64,000 bases of DNA from Haematobacter massiliensis. Its GTDB lineage: Bacteria > Pseudomonadota > Alphaproteobacteria > Rhodobacterales > Rhodobacteraceae. The translations under genes and the position numbers were made by a program. Within the stretch, counting starts at the first letter, position 1; each line of letters begins with the position of its first letter. The notes under the pieces are model-generated. The model made no database searches. It was not told where the DNA came from and saw only the letters and a program-made list of their open reading frames with translations. The DNA is taken from contig NZ_JGYG01000013.1 of the NCBI RefSeq assembly GCF_000740795.1, positions 21,496 to 85,495 on the forward strand. The letters are read 5' to 3'. Of this stretch, positions 9,210-17,664 are shown piece after piece.

Positions 9210-9481
9210 GGAACCTCCCTCTGGAAAGCCGTTCCTGCAGGGGTCCTTCCGTATCCGTCCCGGCACGGAATGCCCCGAACTTGTAGACATATCGCAATGG
9301 GTGCAAAAGCCACCCCTAAAAACAGCGAAAAAGCGGGAAATGGCCATCCTTCCCTTTGGAGGAACGATGGGCTGTCAGTAAAGATCGGCCAGAGGGGGTG
9401 GCTGGACAGCCGCAGGACGGGCAGGAAGCTTGCGTCCAGCGCCGAACGGGTGCAGGCGGGAAAGGAAATCCCGGAGGTGTC

Positions 9482-11071
9482 ATGCCCTACAAGAGGCCCC
9501 CCGCCACGCACCCGCTTCAGGAACCGGCCGAAGCCGGACCTGCCTCCACCGCAAATGCCGGAGGCGGGGAAAGCGGCACCTCTCCCCCCTCTGCCATGTT
9601 CCGGGCGGATGGGGAGCCGGATGCGCGGCAGGAGCGTGAGCAGGAGCCTGAGCAGGATCTGGGGCAGGATCTGCGGTCGGGCCCTGCGGGAAGGCCGGAG
9701 GAGGGCGGTGCTCCCTCCCGCCCGGTCCGGGCGCGGCTGCGCCGGGGGGCTCTCCGCCGGTCGCAGGCGCTGCTCGTTTCCCCGGCCCGCTGGCGGGCAA
9801 GGCTCGTCTTCTGGATCGGCGCGCTTGTCACGGGGCTGGTCAGCGTGGCCTTTGCCCATGCCGCCGATACCGCGCAACATCTGTTCGGCAGGATGATCTC
9901 CGGCCCGCCGTGGCGGCTCTGGGCCACGCTCCTGCTGACCCCTGCGGGGTTCATCGCCTGCGCCCTCATCGCCTGGCGCTATTTCCCCGGCTCGCAGGGC
10001 AGCGGCATCCCACAGACCATCGCGGCGCGAGAGCTGAAAGGGCGGGGGCGGCTCATCTATCTCTCGATCCGAACGGCGGTGGGGAAAATCCTGCTGACCG
10101 TGGCCGGCCTGCTTTGCGGCGCCTCCATCGGGAGGGAGGGGCCGACGGTGCAGATCGGCGCGGCGATCATGCTGCTTTCCGCCCGGCTCGGCGGCATGAC
10201 TCAGGCGCGGGGGCTGATCCTGGCCGGATCGGCGGCGGGGATCGCCGCGGCCTTCAACACCCCCCTTGCCGGGATCGTCTTCGCCATCGAGGAAATGGGG
10301 CGGAGCTATCATGCCCGCACGAATGGCCTTGTGCTGTCCACCGTCGTGATCGCCGGCCTGGCCTCCCTGGCGATAGAGGGGCATTACACCTATTTCGGGG
10401 CCTCGCAGGGCACGCTGGCGCTGGCGGAGGGATTGCCGCTGATCCTTGCCACGGGCGTGGCGGGCGGCGTTCTGGGGGCCGGGTTCTCTGCCGGAGCCCT
10501 CTGGCTCACGCGGCGGATCCGGCGCTGGAATCCCGGATCACCTGCGCGGCGGATCGTGGCGGTCGCAGGGATCGCCGGGCTGGTCGTGGCGGTGGCGGGC
10601 ATCGCCACGCACGGGGCGGCCTTCGGCACAAGCTATGACCACGCCCGCGCGGCGATCGGGGGCGAGACGCTGGGACCCGAGTTTTTTCTGGCAAAGCTCG
10701 CAGCCACGCTGGCCTCCACCGTCTCGGGGATTCCCGGCGGCCTCTTCGCGCCCTCCCTTTCCGTCGGCGCAGGGCTGGGCAGCGTGATCGGGGCCTTGAT
10801 CGGCACGCCGGGCGGCATGGCGGCGGTGCTTGGCATGACGGGCTATTTCGCCGGAGTGGTTCAGGCGCCGATGACCGCCTTCGTCATCGTCTTCGAGATG
10901 ACCGGCAATCATGACGACATCCTGCCCGTCATGGCCACGGCGCTCATCGGCTACGGGGTGGCCCGGATCCTGACGCCGGAGCCGCTCTATCACGGCCTCG
11001 CCCGCCTGTGGCTCGCCGATGCGCTCCGCCTGATGCGCAGCAGAGAGCAGGACAATAGGCCCCCCCTCTGA
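9482..11071 (+). CDS. ClC-family chloride channel/antiporter
   Basis: 529 residues from ATG 9482 preceded by GGAGG. Hallmark motifs are all present: GSGIP at 173-177, GREGP at 217-221 with the gating glutamate, and GGLFAP at 419-424; the IEEM glutamates near 269-272 match the position of the internal proton glutamate in H+/Cl- exchangers, so antiport is more likely than channel activity. No CBS domains follow. Unusual is a hydrophilic, highly charged N-terminal extension of about 100 residues (Glu/Gln/Asp-rich then Arg-rich) ahead of the first helix. Inner membrane; likely acid or ionic stress. No operon partner. Confidence 0.9.
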   Translation: MPYKRPPATHPLQEPAEAGPASTANAGGGESGTSPPSAMFRADGEPDARQEREQEPEQDLGQDLRSGPAGRPEEGGAPSRPVRARLRRGALRRSQALLVSPARWRARLVFWIGALVTGLVSVAFAHAADTAQHLFGRMISGPPWRLWATLLLTPAGFIACALIAWRYFPGSQGSGIPQTIAARELKGRGRLIYLSIRTAVGKILLTVAGLLCGASIGREGPTVQIGAAIMLLSARLGGMTQARGLILAGSAAGIAAAFNTPLAGIVFAIEEMGRSYHARTNGLVLSTVVIAGLASLAIEGHYTYFGASQGTLALAEGLPLILATGVAGGVLGAGFSAGALWLTRRIRRWNPGSPARRIVAVAGIAGLVVAVAGIATHGAAFGTSYDHARAAIGGETLGPEFFLAKLAATLASTVSGIPGGLFAPSLSVGAGLGSVIGALIGTPGGMAAVLGMTGYFAGVVQAPMTAFVIVFEMTGNHDDILPVMATALIGYGVARILTPEPLYHGLARLWLADALRLMRSREQDNRPPL

Positions 11072-11093
11072 TCGCGGGTGATCAGGACCTATC

Positions 11094-11240
11094 TCACCAG
11101 AAAGTATCTAGGTAATCGGGATCCTCGCCGCCCTCATCCTGACATTCCTGATCCTCGCGCGTGGAAACAGAAAGCGCAAAATATATTACAGTGACGACGA
11201 TAATCGCGATGGCGCAGGCGATTTTTATCTCTGGAAGCAT
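11094..11240 (-). CDS. Possible small single-helix membrane protein
   Basis: 48 residues from ATG 11240: one hydrophobic helix (IKIACAIAIIVVTVIYFAL) followed by a strongly acidic tail ending in DYLDTFW. The composition is plausible for a small membrane peptide, but there is no clear ribosome-binding site and the region is AT-rich, so it may be chance. Confidence 0.3.
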   Translation of the reverse strand: MLPEIKIACAIAIIVVTVIYFALSVSTREDQECQDEGGEDPDYLDTFW

Positions 11241-12065
11241 TGAGCAAGCGACATGATTAATATAAATATCTATATAATAATATACATGGCCGGACATGCG
11301 GCCAGTAATAATCCGAAATCACTAAGTCATCGCAGGGTGACCATTTCTATTTCTGGCGTCAAGAAATCCGGTTCGGAATTAATATAGCCTATCGGTCTTC
11401 GTCAACAGGATTTTATTGGCATCGAACATGTCGATTGGCTTCATAAATATGCTGCCCCGGGCCATACATAAAGAAGTAAAATGAGTTCATTTTGATATGA
11501 TTTAATCTCTTTTCCCGCAGCACCTCAATTCTGGCACATGATTTCCGAATGCCGATCTCTATAACATATTATGAAGTTTATGAAATCTTTTGTATTGGAA
11601 ATGGGTCTGCAGGATCGATTTCAATGAATCGCGATTATTTACGCCAAAATCAATAGTATTGCTTATGGTATCATCATGATGAATCATCAGAGCGGGATAA
11701 TGACTTTCTCCTTCACTAAGTCATGCCCCGGTCAAGATGTAACTCCGCATGGCCAATTGATATTGTTCTGCGGAGGCGTCGGCGCTCCGGGGCGGTCAAT
11801 GCCAGAGTTCATTTAAGGCGTTATATGCCGTGCAAACGGCATGGTCCCTGACAAAGGCGGCATAAAAAACCCGCTCGTGCGACGTGCGGGCCTGAACAAA
11901 CGTCATGTTACAACGGATACACTCGGCCCTCGCCCCGGGTACAAGCAGACCGCAGATCCGGCCGGATATCGGAGCGATGATCGCAGCATCTTGTCTAAAG
12001 GGATAAGCGGGTGCAAACTTAACGAGGTTTTCAGTACGTCTACCCAATTTCGGGAGTTCTCCATC
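11241..12065. other. AT-rich intergenic stretch upstream of aquaporin
   Basis: About 800 bases clearly richer in A+T than the surrounding genes, especially 11241-11750, with no credible open frame. It could carry promoters, a small RNA or silencer-protein binding sites, or be decayed acquired DNA. From about 11760 onward composition returns toward normal and leads into the aqpZ start. Confidence 0.5.
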
Positions 12066-12779
12066 ATGCAGAAGCAGCTGGTTGCCGAAGGGCTTGGAAC
12101 CTTCTGGCTGGTTTTTGGCGGTTGTGGCAGTGCCATCTTTGCCGCGGCGTTTCCCGGACTCGGGATCGGGTTCGCAGGCGTGGCTCTCGCTTTCGGGCTG
12201 ACCGTGCTGACCATGGTCTATGCTGTCGGCTGGATCTCGGGCGGGCATTTCAACCCCGCGGTTTCTGTCGGGCTGGCGGTCGCGGGGCGATTTCCCTCCG
12301 CCCATGTCGTGCCCTATGTCGTGGCGCAGCTTGCAGGGGCCATTCTCGCCGCCGCCGCACTCTATCTGATTGCAACGGGCAAGCCGGGCTTCGAGATCGG
12401 CGGCTTTGCCGCAAATGGCTATGGCGACCATTCGCCCGGGGGCTACTCGATGATGTCGGCGTTCCTGATCGAAACGATCCTGACCGCCTTCTTTGTCATC
12501 ATCATCCTTGGCGCGACCCATCCGCGTGCCCCCGCGGGCTTCGCCGGAATCGCGATCGGGCTGGCCCTGACGCTGATCCACCTGATCGCCATTCCGGTGA
12601 CCAACACATCGGTCAACCCGGCGCGCTCAACCAGCCAGGCGCTCTTTGCCGGGGGATGGGCGCTTGGTCAGCTGTGGCTCTTCTGGCTGGCGCCTCTGCT
12701 CGGCGCGGTGATCGGGGGCATGATCTGGCGGATGCTTGCCCATGACGGCCATGTGGCGACCGGTCAGCCCGCCGCCTGA
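12066..12779 (+). CDS. aqpZ: Aquaporin Z
   Basis: 237 residues, the usual length. Six hydrophobic helices and two pore loops with NPA motifs (63-65 and 184-186). The selectivity filter matches water-specific aquaporins: Phe43, His172, Thr181 and Arg187 correspond to AqpZ F43, H174, T183, R189. The inner-membrane protein carries water and responds to osmotic change. Start chosen at the ATG giving the canonical short N-terminus; the longer in-frame extension is not homologous. Followed by a terminator; it stands apart from the polysaccharide genes. Confidence 0.95.
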   Translation: MQKQLVAEGLGTFWLVFGGCGSAIFAAAFPGLGIGFAGVALAFGLTVLTMVYAVGWISGGHFNPAVSVGLAVAGRFPSAHVVPYVVAQLAGAILAAAALYLIATGKPGFEIGGFAANGYGDHSPGGYSMMSAFLIETILTAFFVIIILGATHPRAPAGFAGIAIGLALTLIHLIAIPVTNTSVNPARSTSQALFAGGWALGQLWLFWLAPLLGAVIGGMIWRMLAHDGHVATGQPAA

Positions 12780-12820
12780 CGGGCGACACGGGAAACGGAT
12801 CTCCGGGAGTCTCCGGAGGA

Positions 12821-12857
12821 AACAGCCCTGCCTCCGGGTCAGGGCTGTTTCTGTTTC
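12821..12857 (+). terminator. Terminator after aqpZ
   Basis: AACAGCCCTG / CAGGGCTGTT stem with a CCTCCGGGT-type loop followed by TCTGTTT, 40 bases beyond the aqpZ stop. Confidence 0.8.
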
Positions 12858-12924
12858 ACCCGGTCCGACGGTCTCCCTGCCGATTCACATCGCCCCGGCC
12901 GCCGACCAGGAAACAGAGTTATTC

Positions 12925-12971
12925 TTTTATTTTTAAAAAATAAAATGTATTGCATTGCCTTTTGTGGCAAT
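12925..12971. promoter_or_regulatory. AT palindrome and ATTGCC-GGCAAT inverted repeat
   Basis: TTTTATTTTT/AAAAATAAAA palindrome at 12925-12945, then ATTGCC (12954-12959) and GGCAAT (12966-12971) with a six-base spacer, about 40 bases before the first polysaccharide gene of the window. The second repeat has the form of a dimeric-repressor operator. Position suggests control of the 13 kb gene; the regulator is unknown. Confidence 0.4.
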
Positions 12972-13010
12972 CAATCGACATTGTAACAGAGCCTCTTCCC
13001 GGAGCCTGAA

Positions 13011-13862
13011 ATGAATCTCTTGCCCTTTCCCACCTCCTCGGAGCGCGTCACCCCCCTGGCCAAAGCGCCTGCAGAAGTTTCCAGCAGCCATCTCCTGCCT
13101 GCCTTCGATACGCTGGCCCGTGTCATCCAGGAGAAATCGGCGGGGCGGCAGGTCATTTTCCTGCCCAATCCCGGCAACTTCGGGGATGGGCTGATCCGTC
13201 ACGGGGCGAAGCGGTTCTTGTATGACTACCGGATTCCCCATACCGAAATTCATCTCGGCAAGGGATCGGCCCGCTATTTCCTGGCGCCCTATCTCGCCCG
13301 CAGGAACCGGTATCTCTTCATCTACTCGGGCGGGTCCGCCTGGGGGCACAACTATCGTCACGCTGGCGATATCTGTGCCTTTATTTCCTATTTCACAGAC
13401 AATCTCATCGTTTTACCCTCCACTTTATACCATCAGGCACCAAAAGTGCGGGGAACCCTGTTTCGCCGAGATGAATATGAGAGCAAGGAAGCCTGTCCGC
13501 GGTCGCTTTTCTGTCATGATATGGCGCTCTACCTGATGGCCAAGGGACTGAAGTACGATTTCGGCCCCCCGGAAACCCCTGTAGGCTACGCCTACCGGCG
13601 CGATCGGGAATCCTCTCATCGGTTCGAGAAGGCCGCGGGCAACATTGACATCAGCGCGCTTGGCAATCACATGTCCAACGGCGACGACTTCCTGCGCGAG
13701 ATCGCCCGGTATGAAACAATCGTGACCGACCGGTTACATATCGGCATCGGTGCGGCGATCGTTGGACGCAAAGTGAAACTGTACAGCGGCAACGATTACA
13801 AGATACGCGCGATCTATCGGACCAGCCTCACCCATGTTCCGAACATCGAATTTCTGGACTGA
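13011..13862 (+). CDS. Polysaccharide pyruvyl transferase family protein
   Basis: 283 residues, start supported by GGAG seven bases upstream. The N-terminal VIFLPNPGNFGDGLI and the C-terminal VTDRLHIGIGAAIVGRKVKLY...YKIRAIYRTSL segments match the two ends of the polysaccharide pyruvyl transferase fold (ExoV/CsaB/WcaK type), which puts ketal-linked pyruvate on sugars from phosphoenolpyruvate. The protein is shorter than typical members (about 320-400), with a contracted middle, so the donor site should be treated as unproven. Cytoplasmic. First gene of the polysaccharide region, apparently with its own promoter. Confidence 0.75.
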   Translation: MNLLPFPTSSERVTPLAKAPAEVSSSHLLPAFDTLARVIQEKSAGRQVIFLPNPGNFGDGLIRHGAKRFLYDYRIPHTEIHLGKGSARYFLAPYLARRNRYLFIYSGGSAWGHNYRHAGDICAFISYFTDNLIVLPSTLYHQAPKVRGTLFRRDEYESKEACPRSLFCHDMALYLMAKGLKYDFGPPETPVGYAYRRDRESSHRFEKAAGNIDISALGNHMSNGDDFLREIARYETIVTDRLHIGIGAAIVGRKVKLYSGNDYKIRAIYRTSLTHVPNIEFLD

Positions 13863-14012
13863 CCGCACGCCTTTCGCACAAGAGGCATGCAGACCGGAAA
13901 TTTTTTGCTACGAGCTTGGCCTCCCGGTCACGTCTTATCTTGTAAAACATTATCATGTTGAAGATCATTGGTGGTGACTCCCTTGCCGTAGTACGAGTAC
14001 GAGGATCTCACC

Positions 14013-15107
14013 ATGAACTACTCCTGCGTGATTGCGACCCGGAACCGGCTGGAAGCGTTGAAGCTCAGCATACCGATGCTGCTCGGCCAGACCCGTCCGC
14101 CTCAGGACATCATTGTCGTTGATTCAAGTGATGATGAAGCGGCCGTCCGCAGCCTTGTCGAAGAGTTCGCGGCCGCGGCTCCCTTGCCTGTGCGCTACAT
14201 CCGCAGCGGACCGGGCGCGGCGGCGCAGCGCAACCTCGGCCTGCGCCATGTCACCGGCGAAGTCGTGCTGTTTCCCGATGACGATTCCCTTCTCTATCCC
14301 GATGCGATGGATCACATCATGCGGGTCTATGAGCGGGATACCGAGGGTTTGATCGGAGGGGTCTGCGCGGCGGAAGCCCATGCCCCTCATGAAAGCGCCG
14401 GCATCGCCGGGGCCAGCGACCGCCCCGGCTACCGCCGCCGGCGGAGCGATGCGATGTCCCTTGCCCTTCTGCCCCTCCGGCGGCGGATGGAGGACCGGCT
14501 GATCCCCGACCCTTTCCTGACCCTTGCCGCGCAGAAACTTGCGCGCCTGCGGCAGCCGGACTGGCTGGAAGAGGTGCAGGCGATCCATGTTCCCTACATG
14601 ACCGGCTTCCGCATGTCCTTCCGGACAGAGGTGATCCGTGCCCTTCAGTTCGATGAAGGGCTGGGCCGTTACGCGCTGTTCGAGGATATCGACGCCTCCC
14701 TGCGGACGCTCGACAATTTTTGCGTCGTGGCTGCGACGCAGGCGTTCATCTATCACCACAAGGCCCCCGAACGGCGGGACGCGGGGCGGGCGATGGGGGT
14801 CATGCATATCCTCAACCGCGCCTATGTGCTGGCGAAGGACAGGTCCGACAATCCGCGGGAATGGGCACGGATACAATCGGAAGCCCGGCGCTTTGCCGGC
14901 TACAAGACCCTGCTCTACCGGCTGCGCGCGAAATCCACCTTCGCGCGGGATCGCCTGCGCGGTGCGGAACTCGCCTCCGCCGACCAGCAGAAACTCTTCA
15001 ACGCACCGCGGCACGAACTGGCCGCGACCTATGCCCGCGTGAAGGAGTTTTGCTTGCGGAGCCCCGTGCGGGAAAGCTCCGGGCCACAGGCCACTTCCAC
15101 CTCCTGA
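14013..15107 (+). CDS. Glycosyltransferase family 2
   Basis: 364 residues with GAGG eight bases before the ATG. A GT-A fold begins at residue 2 (YSCVIATRNRLEALKLSI); VDSSDD at about 36-41 and the metal-binding FPDDDS around 88-92 follow, and a FEDIDASLR acceptor-side motif comes later. There are no membrane helices, so it is a cytoplasmic or peripheral inner-membrane enzyme adding one sugar to the lipid-linked repeat unit. Donor and acceptor cannot be predicted. Between a pyruvyl-transferase-like gene and the tailspike-like gene, same strand. Confidence 0.88.
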   Translation: MNYSCVIATRNRLEALKLSIPMLLGQTRPPQDIIVVDSSDDEAAVRSLVEEFAAAAPLPVRYIRSGPGAAAQRNLGLRHVTGEVVLFPDDDSLLYPDAMDHIMRVYERDTEGLIGGVCAAEAHAPHESAGIAGASDRPGYRRRRSDAMSLALLPLRRRMEDRLIPDPFLTLAAQKLARLRQPDWLEEVQAIHVPYMTGFRMSFRTEVIRALQFDEGLGRYALFEDIDASLRTLDNFCVVAATQAFIYHHKAPERRDAGRAMGVMHILNRAYVLAKDRSDNPREWARIQSEARRFAGYKTLLYRLRAKSTFARDRLRGAELASADQQKLFNAPRHELAATYARVKEFCLRSPVRESSGPQATSTS

Positions 15108-15269
15108 ATTGCCTTGAGCGCCCCTCCGGCGGGCGATGGCTCACCGGAAATATCGGATGGCGGCAGGAGCAGAAACCAGCCGCCATGATCCGCCCCGACA
15201 TTCCCGCGCTTGACCCAAACCACCAAGACTGGAAGGCTCCAGCCAGGGTCTGCCCCCAGGAGGCGCGTC

Positions 15270-17609
15270 GTGGCCGTTCCGAACTTCGTCCCCTCGCCGG
15301 TGCAGGGCATCTCCGGTCCCGGCCCCTATGCCATCCCGCATCCCTATGAGGCGGGGGATATCGGGGTGCTGGTCCTGCATCACGATACACGGATCGAACT
15401 GTCGGAGGCGGAGTTCCGGCTGATCCCGCCCGCTTCCTCTACGACGGGGGAGCTTTTGCTCGCGCCCGAAACGGCGGAGCGGCTGGCGGGGGGTCTGCTT
15501 CTGCCCTTCCGGCAGAGCCAGCTTGCGCAGGGCTGGGGACGGAGCGGGGGGCGGCACGGACTGGAGGCACAGCTCGACCTCATCGTGCGGGCGTTGCAGG
15601 ACCAGACGCGGAGGCTGGATGCGGCGCTCAGGCTCGACATGCCGGTGGCGCCGCTCCATCCGCAGCCGGGGCGCCCGCTGGTGGGGACGGAGACGGGCGG
15701 GCTCGACTGGGGCCGGACCACTGTGGAGACGGCGGAGACCGCTGCCGCGATGCTGGAGCAGGCGGGCCTGATCGCCACGCCCATGCCCTGGCCCGGCAAG
15801 GCGGAGTTCCTCTCCGCGCCCCTCAATCCCGCAACCCGCCTCGCCCGGGTCATGGGGGACGGGCTGGAACTGGTTTACCGGCGCGACCCGGCGGGCGCCA
15901 CGCGCCATGAGGATGGCAGCCGCTGGCGGCTCCTCTCGGGGGCGCATTACCCCGATGTGGCCAGCCTCCGCGCGGCGCGGCATCCGTTCGATCCGGGCGA
16001 CAGGCTGCGGGCCGGGAGCTTCGGCTATGTCACCTTGGCCGCAGACCGGACGGCCGCCCCCGACCTGGTCACAGCGGGGGGAACGACGCTGGCGGTGGAG
16101 GCGGACCGGGATGGCTACGTGGATCTCGACGCCTTCGGGGCAGCGGGCGACGGGCGGACGGATGACAGCGCGGCCCTGACACGCGCCATCGCCCGCGGCA
16201 AGGTGCGCCTCGGGCCGCATACCTATGCGGTCAACGAGATCCAGCCCGTAACCGGCATGCGCATCGAAGGCCCGGGGGGAGAGCTTCAGGCGGGGCGCTA
16301 CGGCCTCGTCTGCACGGTAAAAGGGGGGGCCATCTTCCGTGACCGGGATGAAAAACCGATCTATGCGGCGGTTCTGGAGGGCTTCTTCGCACAGGCAGCC
16401 GCCCCCGGCGTGATCTTCTACGACAGCCCCGCACAGAAGAAATACACCGGCGGCTTCCGCATCCGTCGTCTGGAGATATCGAACGAATTCCAGCTCCTCT
16501 TCCGCTGCGTGCCGATCTACTGGTCGATCGACGACTGCCGCTTCGGCTTCTTCGGGGGAAGGCAGGGAGGCGGGCAGGCGTTCAGGGTTTTCGAGGCATG
16601 GTCCGACTCGACCGGCTGCCCCGTGAACCTGAACAAGGTCACGAACACCACTCACTACCACTGCGCCGCGGATAAGGATTTCCCGGCGGCCTATATATTG
16701 CGCTGCGGGGCGAGCTGGACATTCGAGAACTGTTCGGCCGAACAGTTCAGCTGCGCGGTCGTGGAGGCGAGGAGCTTCTCCACCGTCCAGTGGCTGGGAG
16801 GATGGATCGAACATATCGACTATCCCGTGGTCTTTCGCGCAACGATAGACAAAGGCGCCCCCTATGTCCTGAACGGCACCCCGCTTGCTGTCGAGGGGAC
16901 AAAGTTCTTCATCGGCAATGAAACCTGCCGTCATCTGGTGGATAACAGGAACGGCCTGGTTACCCTGCGCAACCTGAATATCCTGGGCCAGGCGACCGGG
17001 TTCCGGGCCGTGACGAACCCCTGGCAGGTCGCGCTCTTTCGCGGCAACTACATCGGGCGAAATCCCGCTTTCGATACAGCTCTCGTGGAGCAGGGCCAGC
17101 TTCGCACCGGCAGGCTGTCCCCCTGGCGAAACGGCATCCCGCCCGAGCGTCTCACATCCCTTTCCAGAACCCTGCGCCTTTCCCCCCGGGTATCCGGCCT
17201 GACCGGCGAGCAGACAAGCCTTCTGCATCTCGCCGGTGGTTCGGCCAGTCAGGCGGTGACGCTGGAAGTGCCGCTCCAGATCCTTGCGCCCCTGGACGCA
17301 GGCTATGTGACGATGGCCGCCATCGGCGCGTGGAATGGTTCAGGACAGGGACGGCTGGTGCGCGCCGCCTACTGGGCGAATGCGGATCCCGCCTCTGCCC
17401 AGGCGGCGGCGACCGCCGCTCCCGAGCAGGGCATCACCCGGAGCGACACCGGTCTCGGGATCACCCGGCTGACATGTTTTGTTCCGCATGAGGTGTCCTC
17501 CTTCCACATCGGCCTCGTGTTCGAAACGTCCCGCGATGAGGAGTTTCTTCTGGAAGGCATGCATCTTCTGGTCGGCGATGCGGTCTGCAACTATCCCTTC
17601 TTCGCCTGA
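15270..17609 (+). CDS. Phage-tailspike-like right-handed beta-helix protein
   Basis: 779 residues from GTG 15270, preceded by AGGAGG with seven-base spacing; upstream TTG 15210 has no site. Residues 10-80 resemble a phage tail-fibre/tailspike adaptor (GPGPYAIPHPYEAGDIGVLV... then the RIELSEAEFRLIPP pattern), residues 97-122 form a predicted coiled coil, and residues 283-308 carry the Pectate_lyase_3 entry motif (DLDAFGAAGDGRTDDSAAL). The following beta-helix region extends to about 600, with a beta-sandwich-like end. No signal peptide. Phage homologues bind and cut bacterial polysaccharide. Here it sits among glycosyltransferases with no other phage structural genes, suggesting a domesticated tailspike or an EPS lyase. 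A 20-base tandem duplication overlaps its stop. Confidence 0.7.
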   Translation: MAVPNFVPSPVQGISGPGPYAIPHPYEAGDIGVLVLHHDTRIELSEAEFRLIPPASSTTGELLLAPETAERLAGGLLLPFRQSQLAQGWGRSGGRHGLEAQLDLIVRALQDQTRRLDAALRLDMPVAPLHPQPGRPLVGTETGGLDWGRTTVETAETAAAMLEQAGLIATPMPWPGKAEFLSAPLNPATRLARVMGDGLELVYRRDPAGATRHEDGSRWRLLSGAHYPDVASLRAARHPFDPGDRLRAGSFGYVTLAADRTAAPDLVTAGGTTLAVEADRDGYVDLDAFGAAGDGRTDDSAALTRAIARGKVRLGPHTYAVNEIQPVTGMRIEGPGGELQAGRYGLVCTVKGGAIFRDRDEKPIYAAVLEGFFAQAAAPGVIFYDSPAQKKYTGGFRIRRLEISNEFQLLFRCVPIYWSIDDCRFGFFGGRQGGGQAFRVFEAWSDSTGCPVNLNKVTNTTHYHCAADKDFPAAYILRCGASWTFENCSAEQFSCAVVEARSFSTVQWLGGWIEHIDYPVVFRATIDKGAPYVLNGTPLAVEGTKFFIGNETCRHLVDNRNGLVTLRNLNILGQATGFRAVTNPWQVALFRGNYIGRNPAFDTALVEQGQLRTGRLSPWRNGIPPERLTSLSRTLRLSPRVSGLTGEQTSLLHLAGGSASQAVTLEVPLQILAPLDAGYVTMAAIGAWNGSGQGRLVRAAYWANADPASAQAAATAAPEQGITRSDTGLGITRLTCFVPHEVSSFHIGLVFETSRDEEFLLEGMHLLVGDAVCNYPFFA

Positions 17610-17642
17610 AGCGAAGCGGTTGCGCCTGAAGCGAAGCGGTTG
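17603..17642. repeat. 20-base perfect tandem duplication across a stop codon
   Basis: CGCCTGAAGCGAAGCGGTTG occurs twice head to tail (17603-17622, 17623-17642). The first copy contains the TGA stop (17607-17609) of the tailspike-like gene; because 20 is not a multiple of three, the second copy lies in another frame. Looks like a recent slippage duplication. Confidence 0.9.
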
Positions 17643-17664
17643 CGAAGGCGGCGAGAGCGGCATT

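Noticed and set aside
15141..17228. Minus-strand open frame of about 700 codons opposite the tailspike-like gene
   Set aside because: Low-complexity Arg/Gly/Pro-rich product, while the plus strand has a strong ribosome site and recognisable beta-helix motifs.
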